This document shows, one piece after another, positions 54,995 through 62,854 of a stretch of DNA of 64,000 nucleotides. Position 1 is the stretch's first letter. Every line of letters begins with the position of its first letter. Source of the stretch: Bacteroidota bacterium (GTDB taxonomy: Bacteria > Bacteroidota > Ignavibacteria > Kryptoniales > JAKASW01); contig JAJYIT010000003.1 in NCBI GenBank assembly GCA_021789975.1, positions 1 to 64,000 of the forward strand, written 5' to 3'. Position numbers and translations under genes: made by a program. The notes under the pieces were generated by a model. That model ran no database searches. It was not told the origin of the DNA and saw nothing but the letters and a program-made list of their open reading frames with translations.

Positions 54995-56635
54995 CTACTC
55001 CTGTTTCTCTGCCATAAACGGATAGCGGTAATTTTTCGGCGGAATCAGGTTCTCCTTCGTGCTCCTCGGCGAGACCCAGCGCACCATGTTGAGGAAGCTT
55101 CCTGCTTTATCGTTTGTCCCACTCGCCCGAGCGCCGCCGAACGGCTGCTGGCCGACGACTGCCCCGGTTGGCTTGTCGTTTATGTAGAAGTTGCCGGAAG
55201 CATTAACCAGAATCCTGTTCGCTGTTGCGACAGCATAGCGGTCATGGGCAAAGATCGCACCCGTCAATGCATAAGGAGAAGTTTCGTCACAAAGATGCAG
55301 TGCCTCTTCGTACTTGTCGTCGTCGTAAACAAATATGCTCATAACGGGTCCGAAGATTTCTTCTTCCATGGTACGGAAGTGAGCGTTCTTCGCCAGAATT
55401 ATTGTAGGCTCGATGAAATAGCCCTTGGAGTCGTCGTAGTTACCGCCATAGACGATCTCTGCCTCGCTCGATTTCTTCGTGTGATCAATGTAACCTGTGA
55501 TGGTTGAGAATGCGCCTTTATCAATAACCGCGTTCATGAAATTACTGAAGTCGCGTGGGTCGCCCATCTTTACCGTCTTGAGCTCTTTGATCATGTGTTC
55601 TTTCAGATCAGACCACATAGTTTTTGGCACGTAAGCTCTCGATGCAGCAGAGCATTTCTGACCCTGGTATTCGAAAGCGCCCCTGATGATGGCTGTTCCC
55701 AGTTCCTCAACGTCGGCACTCTTGTGGGCAAATATGAAATCCTTGCCGCCTGTCTCTCCGACAATTCGCGGATACCATTTGTACTTACTGATGTTCTCGC
55801 CGACAGTCTTCCACATATCCTGGAACACGGCGGTACTTCCGGTGAAGTGTATTCCGGCAAGAAAAGGCGAAGTCATGACCGGACGTCCGACGGCACCACC
55901 CGGGCCGGGAACAAAATTGATCACACCCGGCGGCACGCCTGCTTCCTGCAGCATTTTCATTATGTGATAAGCCGAATATACCGCGCTAGATGCCGGCTTG
56001 TCAATCACGACATTGCCGACCATGGCCGGCGCAGTCGGAAGGTTTCCGGCGATTGAGGTAAAATTGAATGGAGAGACCGCAAATACGAATCCTTCCAGCG
56101 GGCGGTACTCCATCTTGTTGCGGACATCCATTGGCGAATGTAGCGGCTGTTGTTCGAAGAGCTGCATGGCGTAGTAAGCATTGAACCTGAAAAAGTCGGT
56201 CAGTTCTGCGGCCGAATCGATCTCGGCCTGGAAGACATTCTTACTCTGTCCAAGCATCGTTGCAGCATTAAGAGTATCGCGCCAGGGACCGGAGAGAAGT
56301 GCGGCGGCTTTCATGAAAATCGATAGGCGCTCTTCCCAGTCGAGACCCGCCCACGCTTTCCTTGCGGCGAGTGCAGCTTCAATCGCCATGTTGACCTCCT
56401 TCTCGCCAGCCTGATGATATGTGGCGATGACCGTCTTGTGATCGTGAGGCAGGACGCATTTACCAAGCCTTCCCGTTTTGATCTCTTCTCCGCCTATAAT
56501 AAGCGGGATTTCAATTTGCTTGTTCAGCATCTCTTCGAGTTTTGCTTTCAGAGACGCACGCTCCGGCGAACCTGGAAGATAGCTCTTTGTTGGTTCATTC
56601 GGTGGAAGGGGAATTTCAAATTTCGCGTTTGACAC
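54995..56635 (-). CDS. pruA: 1-pyrroline-5-carboxylate dehydrogenase
   Basis: The enzyme oxidises glutamate semialdehyde (or its 4-hydroxy form) to glutamate (or 4-hydroxyglutamate) with NAD. The ALDH fold shows VFAVSPFNFTSIAGNLPTAP, the general-base Glu in IVGETGGKDFIF, the catalytic Cys in YQGQKCSAASRAYVP and EEEIFGPVMSIFVY. 546 aa fits the ALDH4A1-type single-domain enzyme rather than bifunctional PutA. It is the last gene of a cluster with proline dehydrogenase, a HOGA-like aldolase and an aminotransferase; P5C dehydrogenases accept both proline- and hydroxyproline-derived substrates. Confidence 0.95.
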   Translation of the reverse strand: MSNAKFEIPLPPNEPTKSYLPGSPERASLKAKLEEMLNKQIEIPLIIGGEEIKTGRLGKCVLPHDHKTVIATYHQAGEKEVNMAIEAALAARKAWAGLDWEERLSIFMKAAALLSGPWRDTLNAATMLGQSKNVFQAEIDSAAELTDFFRFNAYYAMQLFEQQPLHSPMDVRNKMEYRPLEGFVFAVSPFNFTSIAGNLPTAPAMVGNVVIDKPASSAVYSAYHIMKMLQEAGVPPGVINFVPGPGGAVGRPVMTSPFLAGIHFTGSTAVFQDMWKTVGENISKYKWYPRIVGETGGKDFIFAHKSADVEELGTAIIRGAFEYQGQKCSAASRAYVPKTMWSDLKEHMIKELKTVKMGDPRDFSNFMNAVIDKGAFSTITGYIDHTKKSSEAEIVYGGNYDDSKGYFIEPTIILAKNAHFRTMEEEIFGPVMSIFVYDDDKYEEALHLCDETSPYALTGAIFAHDRYAVATANRILVNASGNFYINDKPTGAVVGQQPFGGARASGTNDKAGSFLNMVRWVSPRSTKENLIPPKNYRYPFMAEKQE

Positions 56636-56770
56636 TGTTGCTCCTTTATCTGAGTTTAACGAAGGCTGAATCGGGAACGTAAAAGGTTAAAATTCAATAT
56701 GAACGATTGGAACCGAAAACCGCGATGTTCCTGCGTCTCGACTTTTGACCTTTGCCTTTTGAGCTGTTGT

Positions 56771-57888
56771 CTACTTCCCGATCTCATCCTCCAATGCTTT
56801 TAGACATAAATTAATATTCTTCTCGTTCGAAGTATATCCCATGATGCCGATCCTCCAGATCTTACCTGCGAGCTGGCCAAGTCCCGCGCCGATTTCAATG
56901 CCGTATTTTTCCAACAGATGGTTTCTCACAGCTTCTTCATTTATGCCATCAGGAACCACGACGGTGACCAGCTCCGGCAGACTGGCATCTCCGTTAACAA
57001 ACGTGTTCAGGCCGATTTTCTTGAGCCCGGCACGAAAAATTTCAGCATTTCTTTCGTGACGCGCCCACGCATTTTCTAATCCCTCCTCATGCACAAGAAG
57101 AAGCGCTTCGTGGAGACCGTAAAGGGAGTGTATCGGTGCGGTATGGTGGTACGTGCGTTTAGCTCCTCCCCAGTAACTCACAAGAAGCGAGACATCGAGG
57201 AACCAGCTCTGCACTTTCACCTTCCGATTCTTCACGAATGCAACGGCGCGGTCACTGAAAGTGATCGGTGAAAGCCCTGGAGGACAGGAGAGGCACTTCT
57301 GAGTGCCTGATAAACTACGTCCAATTCCCATTCATCCACTTTGACAGGGATCCCACCGAGAGAGGTAACGGTATCCGCAATAGTCAGGCAGCCGTATTTG
57401 CGTGCCACCCTGGCAAGCTTTGCAATATCCGATTTTGCGCCGGTCGATGTCTCAGCGTGCACAAATGTTGCCAGCTTGATATCCTTGTTCTCAGCAAGCA
57501 CCTCATCGAGCGCTCCCGGATCAATCGGTTGTCCCCAGGCTGCTTCTACCACGACCGGTGTACCACCATGTCTTGCGACCATCTCCTTAATCCTGCCCCC
57601 GAAAGCGCCGTTGATGCAGACGGCAACCTTCGTACCCGGCTCTACCATATTCGCCACGGCCATCTCCATTCCCGCTGACCCAGGGCCGGACACCGGGAAT
57701 GTCACTTCGTTCTTCGTAAGGAAAGTGTCCCTGAGTAAAGACTTGATCTCATCCATCAGACCGATGAATGCGGGGTCGAGGTGACCAATCGTCGTGCCCG
57801 CCATAGCCTGCAGCACACGAGGGTGAACATTGGATGGGCCGGGACCCATAAGAATTCTATTGGGAGCGTGGAAGGAATTTTGTTTCAT
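56771..57888 (-). pseudogene. Alanine-glyoxylate / serine-pyruvate type aminotransferase, one-base frameshift
   Basis: Class V PLP aminotransferase similar to AGXT and serine-glyoxylate transaminases. The first frame (57888 to about 57310) carries MGPGPSNVHPRVLQAMAGTT, FPVSGPGSAGMEMAVAN and HAETSTGAKSDI and ends in VDEWELDVVY. The second frame (from about 57310 to 56771) resumes exactly with SGTQKCLSCPPGLSPITFS, whose Lys binds PLP, and continues to GAGLGQLAGKIWRIGIMGYT. The break is at TTTATCAGG (57306-57314), consistent with loss of one T. Both halves are fully conserved, so this is a recent mutation or an assembly error. The intact length would be about 372 aa. Confidence 0.88.
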
Positions 57889-58071
57889 GCTTTCTCCAAC
57901 TCAATTTCAAACCCTAATTTCTGCACCAGAGGCGCCTGAGCTTTCGGCTCAGAAATCCCGTACTGAAAATAAATACCTAATCTCAAAAAGACTGGACAAA
58001 ACTCACCAATACCGGGCTTTGAGATTCGAGTCTTTGGAATCCGATGCAATTTGAAATTTCCTATTAAGCCT

Positions 58072-58977
58072 TCAGAGTTTTCCCAAAGATTGCCAATCGC
58101 GCAGTAATCCAGCTGACTTAAGAACGGAAGCCAAATCGTCGCGCTCCGCCGTCGTCAATTCCGTCAGTGGACATCGCGGTTCTCCACCGAAATAGCCGAC
58201 CATGTCCATTGCGGCCTTCAAGCCAGGCACGCCATACCTTGACGTGACCGCCTTGTTCACAGGAATCAATTTCTTCTGAAGTTTGGACGCCTCCTCGTGC
58301 CTCCCTTCATGGAATAAACGCTGCAGATGAACACATTCATCTGCAGCGATATTCGCAAGTGCGAGTATCCCGCCTGTTGCACCAGCCGCAAGACCGGGGT
58401 ACAAGACCGAGGCGGTCCCCACAAGGACCGAAAAGTCTTTGGGAACCGAGGCAATGATCTCCGCGGTTTGTGCCGAATTCTCACAACTGTTCTTGATCCC
58501 GACAATATTGCGGTGCTCGGTTAGCCTGGCTATCGCATCTACCTGGATGTCGACGCCGGTGAACTTTGGGACATTGTAGATGATTATCGGAACTCTCGTT
58601 CCGTCGGCTACGGCGGTGAAGTACCTGATGAATGCGCCGCTGTTCATCGAGCCTTTATAGAACGACGGCGTCATGACGAGAGCGTAATCTGCTCCGCGTT
58701 CGAACACATCGTTAGAGAGCGATATCGTTTCTTTTATCGAGTCCGAGCCCGTCCCCGCAATGAGCTTTTTACCACTCCCGATATTCTTCTTAGTCTCTTC
58801 AACCAGCCTTAGTTTTTCTTCTCTGGTCAGGAAGACCGCCTCGCCGTTCGAGCCCATAACGACAAAACCGCTCAGCCCAGTCTTGTTCCACCTTACAATG
58901 TTCTGTGCCAGCTTATCGTACGCCACCTCCCCGTCCTTGAACGGAGTAGTAATGGGCGGCATGATTCCCTTTATCAT
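58072..58977 (-). CDS. DapA-family aldolase resembling 4-hydroxy-2-oxoglutarate aldolase (HOGA1-like)
   Basis: 301-aa (beta/alpha)8 aldolase. GFVVMGSNGEAVFLTREEKL, IIIYNVPKFTGVDIQVDA (catalytic Tyr) and NIVGIKNSCENSA (Schiff-base Lys) define the family. GSNGE replaces the TTGE of lysine-pathway DapA. The C-terminal LQKKLIPVNKAVTSRYGVPG, KAAMDMVGYFGG and CPLTELTTAERDDL closely track my recollection of human HOGA1 (PGLKKIMDWFGYYGG, APLQELSPAEEEAL). It starts six bases after proline dehydrogenase, so the likely reaction is cleavage of 4-hydroxy-2-oxoglutarate to pyruvate and glyoxylate rather than lysine synthesis. Confidence 0.85.
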   Translation of the reverse strand: MIKGIMPPITTPFKDGEVAYDKLAQNIVRWNKTGLSGFVVMGSNGEAVFLTREEKLRLVEETKKNIGSGKKLIAGTGSDSIKETISLSNDVFERGADYALVMTPSFYKGSMNSGAFIRYFTAVADGTRVPIIIYNVPKFTGVDIQVDAIARLTEHRNIVGIKNSCENSAQTAEIIASVPKDFSVLVGTASVLYPGLAAGATGGILALANIAADECVHLQRLFHEGRHEEASKLQKKLIPVNKAVTSRYGVPGLKAAMDMVGYFGGEPRCPLTELTTAERDDLASVLKSAGLLRDWQSLGKL

Positions 58978-58983
58978 ATTTCC

Positions 58984-59919
58984 TCAACTCGTGAAAAGGT
59001 TTTTCAACACAAATCCAACATTAGCCGGCCGTTCCGCCAGGCGGCGCACGTACCATTTATACCAGGCTTTGCCGTAACTCACCAGCACTCGAATATTGTA
59101 TCCGTCACTTGCCAGCCGCTTTTGCTCCTCGGTCTTGATTCCATAAAGCATTTGGATCTCCACTTTCTCTTTCGTAACACCAACCTCACTCGCGACCTTA
59201 ATGATCCGCCTGTGCAACATCGCATCGTGTGTTCCGAATGCAACTCTAACCCCATTTTGCGAGACCCCTTTGAGAAGTATCTGGGACAACTCGAAGTAGT
59301 TTGTATCCACATCCCTTTTATCGTGAAAAGCCATCTCCTTTGGCTCCTTGTAGGCTCCTTTGACCAGGCGAATCAGCGGTGACATCGGCAGAAGATCCAG
59401 GACATCCTGTTTCGTCCTGCGCAGGTAAGACTGGAGGCATACGCCAGTGTTGGCGAAATCTCTTTTGACTTTCTTATACAACTGCAAAGTCGAGTCAACA
59501 TAGCTGCTCCGCTCCATGTCTATCCAGACTATGTTGTGAAGTGCGAGTGCTTTTTCTGCGACTCTCTCAAAGTTTTCGTAAGCATGATCAGTTGTGAGGT
59601 CAAGACCGAGCTGCGTCAATTTCACCGAGATTTCCACATCGAGCTTCTCGCGATCGATCCTCTCAAGGAGAGAAATATAATGATCCCTCACTTGTGCGGC
59701 TTCGTTGAGGTCCCTGATGCTCTCACCAAGATAGGTGAAAACTGCAGGGATGCGGTCTCCTTGGAACAACCTGGCAGCTTTGACAGCGTCGTCGATTTCC
59801 TCGCCCGGCATGAACTTCTTGAGCGCCTTCCTGACAAATCGGTAATTGGGCACGTGGGTCAGGAGATAGTGATTCTCCGACGCCCGGAGAAGGATATTTC
59901 GCGAGAGTCCCACCGACAA
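58984..59919 (-). CDS. Proline dehydrogenase family flavoenzyme (PRODH)
   Basis: 311-aa monofunctional FAD enzyme that oxidises proline or hydroxyproline to the pyrroline. Motifs include SVKLTQLGLDLTTDHAYENF, IVWIDMERSSYVDSTLQLY, VCLQSYLRRTKQDV, RLVKGAYKEPKEMAF and the substrate-carboxylate arginines in WYKWYVRRLAERPANVGFV. The tyrosine 13 residues before that Arg pair in the Thermus enzyme (PutA Tyr540), which disfavours hydroxyproline, is Leu here. Many bacterial PRODHs share that Leu, so the hint is modest. First gene of the four-gene catabolic cluster. Confidence 0.93.
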   Translation of the reverse strand: MSVGLSRNILLRASENHYLLTHVPNYRFVRKALKKFMPGEEIDDAVKAARLFQGDRIPAVFTYLGESIRDLNEAAQVRDHYISLLERIDREKLDVEISVKLTQLGLDLTTDHAYENFERVAEKALALHNIVWIDMERSSYVDSTLQLYKKVKRDFANTGVCLQSYLRRTKQDVLDLLPMSPLIRLVKGAYKEPKEMAFHDKRDVDTNYFELSQILLKGVSQNGVRVAFGTHDAMLHRRIIKVASEVGVTKEKVEIQMLYGIKTEEQKRLASDGYNIRVLVSYGKAWYKWYVRRLAERPANVGFVLKNLFTS

Positions 59920-60120
59920 GTCTCCTTTCGTTATTCAGCCAGCCAGTCAAGGAATAGATGCAGTTAACTCTTACACCGCCGGTAATCTTGAAGGGTCCTC
60001 AGTGAGATCCGGCTACCGATACATAATGTAATAGTTGGGGAAGAAAATTTCGAGAGGGCTAGAATAACGCGGCCGTGCCGGGTCTAAAATACGCCATTGC
60101 AGCAAAAGATTGCCGCTTTC

Positions 60121-60765
60121 TCAGGTAGACTGCCCGCTCCGTTCCGTGCGATCGGATGCCAGATGTCCTCCCACGGGCGCTTTATGGGCAACCTCGATGC
60201 CGTGTTTCAAAGCGTAGTTCCTCAACTTCGATCGCAGCACCCTTCTTCCACGGTGTAATCTGGATCTGACCGTACCGATTGGAATTTCAACCAACTTGGC
60301 AACTTCCGCATAAGAATATTTTTCCAGGTCGCAGAGAATGATCACCGTGCGGTAATCTTGCTCAAGGTTCTGTAATGCTTCCGCAACTTCGTCTTCGAAC
60401 AAATCCCCTACCGATCCAGGTTGCCAGTGGTTGGGCATCGATGAAAAGCTTTCGGCAAAAGAGGAACGCTCGTCCACGCTTTCGTAATTTATTCTTTCGC
60501 CTTCTCGCAGTCGATACCGGTAGAGGTTGATATACGAATTCCTCAATATTCGGAACAGCCATGCTTTCGCATTTGACCCGCGCCGGTACTTATCAAAATA
60601 GGTGAATGCTTTAGTATAAGTTTCCTGAACAAGGTCCCAGGCATCGTCGGAATTCCGCGCCAACATGAACGCGAAGTTATATAACGAAGACATGTGTGGG
60701 ATCATCTCCGTCTCGAATGCCTTTTGCTTTGCAACCGGCTCCGCTATATCACCAGACTGCCACAT
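60121..60765 (-). CDS. ECF RNA polymerase sigma factor
   Basis: 214 aa. Region 2 is seen in SLYNFAFMLARNSDDAWDLV, QETYTKAFTYFDKYRRGSN and AKAWLFRILRNSYINLYRYR. Region 4 is seen in LEQDYRTVIILCDLEKYSYA and EVAKLVEIPIGTVRSRLHRG. Homology begins around the Met at residue 21 (MIPHMSSLYN), so the true start may be internal. No anti-sigma gene is adjacent. It lies about 200 bases upstream of the proline dehydrogenase gene in the same direction, but a regulatory tie is not shown. Confidence 0.93.
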   Translation of the reverse strand: MWQSGDIAEPVAKQKAFETEMIPHMSSLYNFAFMLARNSDDAWDLVQETYTKAFTYFDKYRRGSNAKAWLFRILRNSYINLYRYRLREGERINYESVDERSSFAESFSSMPNHWQPGSVGDLFEDEVAEALQNLEQDYRTVIILCDLEKYSYAEVAKLVEIPIGTVRSRLHRGRRVLRSKLRNYALKHGIEVAHKAPVGGHLASDRTERSGQST

Positions 60766-60828
60766 TAAAGTATATCCCGGATGTTATCCGCCAATTCCCT
60801 TAGGCTCGCAGATGGAGAGAGTACTCTT

Positions 60829-61128
60829 TCAGACAAGCTTGAATTTCTTCGAGGCGACAAAGTTTTTTCCCAGCAAGCAGATCCAATAATCGCCGCTCAC
60901 CTCGCCAGCAGGATCCCAGGTAACGTTGTACCATCCTGCCGAGAGACACTCCTCAAGGAGAGTCGCGATTTCACTCCCGGCAATGTCGTATACCTTTAGA
61001 GTCACCTCGCCAGTTATCGGTACGGCAAATCTGAAGGATCCGCGATCGACAAAATCTTCAAAGCCCCCAATTGTTGCCTGACTGGGACGACCGGCAACAG
61101 ATGCGAGTTCTTCAAGTACTGCGCTCAT
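60829..61128 (-). CDS. Small ORF carrying only a T9SS sorting-domain-like fold
   Basis: About 99 aa from the ATG at 61128 (AGGGG ten bases upstream); an open frame continues to 61203. The C-terminal 65 residues read as a T9SS type A sorting domain: FRFAVPITGEVTLKVYDIAG, SEIATLLEECLSAGWYNVTW, DPAGEVSGDYWICLLG and ending KKFKLV. No signal peptide or cargo domain precedes it. It could be the tail of a decayed cargo gene or a small cytosolic beta-sandwich protein. The ECF sigma gene follows after 63 bases. Confidence 0.5.
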   Translation of the reverse strand: MSAVLEELASVAGRPSQATIGGFEDFVDRGSFRFAVPITGEVTLKVYDIAGSEIATLLEECLSAGWYNVTWDPAGEVSGDYWICLLGKNFVASKKFKLV

Positions 61129-61849
61129 TCGCCATTCACCCCTGAAGAGATATCCCACGAGTTTCCGCCAACTATCTCTTCTTCCCGATACACTGGAGAC
61201 CAAAATGATATTTGGGTACTCCTAGGGAAATCGTTCCCCGCATCCGGCATTAGAGTTTTCACGGTGCTGTTCGCTCCTGGAACAAAATTCTAATTTGTGC
61301 TTGACACTGAATACATACCCACTTCTCCTGCGCGCAATCACGCGGCTAGAGTGCAGGCATTCTTGAAGCTGCCGTCCCTGAGTTGCCGACGGGTTTTATA
61401 CCGTCAGTCAAGAAAATTACCGGCTTTCGTGCCGGCTGCCGATTCTACAGACGCCCTCTCATGAAACTTTTCTGCAGTTCAGATGCCTGTCGGTAATTTA
61501 AGGGGAAGTTATTACTCGATAGCCGCTCGTTCAATAAGGCATCTGCGCTATTTTCACATCTGGCTGGACTGTCTCGTTCCGTATGGCTGGAAGTTTAACC
61601 GGGCATTGGAATTTCTCATTGAGGAAGGCGCTTGTACCTCTCCACCCGGTCGATCAGGAAACAACCGCGTGAAGTGTTCGCGGCTCCACCGGACTCTGCC
61701 ACGAACGATTTCCGTCACCGACCAGTCGACGGCGCAGAAGATGAGTATTCCCCCAACGGGGGTGGAGATGGGATGGACAAACTTTACGAGTCCATCTGCA
61801 GAACAAAGAACATGAAGATGTTCTAACGATTATTGCTGCCGCCATTTAA
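61129..61849. other. Long non-coding stretch with two hairpins
   Basis: About 720 bases without a credible gene. GACGG (61388-61392) pairs with CCGTC (61401-61405), and 15 bases on CCGGC (61420-61424) pairs with GCCGG (61431-61435) around TTTCGT. CCCCC-AAC-GGGGG occurs near 61749-61761. The paired hairpins could belong to a small RNA or leader, but no known riboswitch class fits. Open frames in this stretch are not protein-like. Confidence 0.4.
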
Positions 61850-62515
61850 TCATAAAATAATTTTCTCGCGCAGCGCTTTTTGAACTGCCTGCATCTTGTT
61901 ATGCACTTCCAGTTTTCGGTAGATATTCTCGATATGTTTGCGTACCGTCGAAGGTGACACACAAAGCTCCACTGCAATCTCTTTGTAATCGAAACCCTGC
62001 CGCAGCAATTTGAGAACTTCTATTTCACGCTTCGACATTCCGATCTCCGGCTGCGAGGGTGGGATATTATCCAATTGCAGGGAGCGGAGCAGACAGAGAG
62101 CCTTTCTTCCAACACTTCCCGACATACGCACTCCGCCTTCAGCCACCACTCTGATTCCTTCGACTATCTTTTCTACCGGCTCCTTCTTCAGCAAATAACC
62201 GGATGCGCCGGACCGGATGGCGTGGATTATTGTGTCTTCATCCTCCGATGCTGTGAGGACAATGATACCGATCCAAGGGTATTTAATTTTGATTTCGTTC
62301 GCCGCGCCCAGACCGTTCAGCGCCGGCGCTTCGATGTCTATTAGAACGGCATCAACAGCGCTATCGTCGGCGAGTATGGTCAGAAGCTCAGTGCCGTCCT
62401 TTGCGCGGAACTTACACCGGACATCATCCGAAAATGTCTCTAACTTCTCTTCAATCGAACGTGCAAAGGACTCGTTGCTTTCAACAATTGCTACTAATTT
62501 GCCCATGCCAATCAC
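61850..62515 (-). CDS. NarL/LuxR-type response regulator
   Basis: 221 aa. The receiver domain has the phospho-acceptor Asp in VDAVLIDIEAP and the Lys in SGYLLKKEP. The C-terminal LuxR helix-turn-helix reads MSKREIEVLKLLRQGFDYKE, then IAVELCVSPSTVRKHIENIY. The usual Asp-Asp acidic pocket near the N-terminus is replaced by Glu-Ser (AIVESNES), which could weaken Mg binding or phosphorylation. The start is 62515 or the Met three codons in. No partner kinase is adjacent. Confidence 0.92.
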   Translation of the reverse strand: MIGMGKLVAIVESNESFARSIEEKLETFSDDVRCKFRAKDGTELLTILADDSAVDAVLIDIEAPALNGLGAANEIKIKYPWIGIIVLTASEDEDTIIHAIRSGASGYLLKKEPVEKIVEGIRVVAEGGVRMSGSVGRKALCLLRSLQLDNIPPSQPEIGMSKREIEVLKLLRQGFDYKEIAVELCVSPSTVRKHIENIYRKLEVHNKMQAVQKALREKIIL

Positions 62516-62854
62516 ATTCTGTTCGTGCTTCTGAGTAGCGCTCTAACGGGGTACTTCCAGCATAACTATCACATCCAAGTCAGGCAATACGTCATATGCC
62601 CTATACACCCATGAACGCGCGCTGCAAATCGGTTCCACTCTTTCTAAATCTGGTTGAACGGCGGCGTCCAAATCTTCGATCACCTTTGATCTATGTCTTC
62701 CAGGACAATCAAGAATCTAAAACAACGCCGGACAGAGAAACAACAGACATATTTTGGAAAGAAGAGACATTAAAAACAAGAAATGAACCCATCGGGTGGA
62801 ATCCTCCTGGTTAGAAGAGAAAGTTCCTTCAAGCCGGCTTTTCGCAATAAACAG
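62516..62854. other. Non-coding stretch upstream of the NarL-type regulator
   Basis: Must contain the regulator's promoter and the transcription end of the purine permease gene. Purine-rich on the plus strand around 62740-62830. I see no gene, hairpin or repeat worth naming. Confidence 0.4.

Noticed and set aside
58072-58977. Lysine-pathway dihydrodipicolinate synthase
   Set aside because: GSNGE instead of TTGE, a HOGA1-like C-terminus and the proline-catabolic neighbours favour a hydroxyoxoglutarate aldolase; not excluded without phylogeny.
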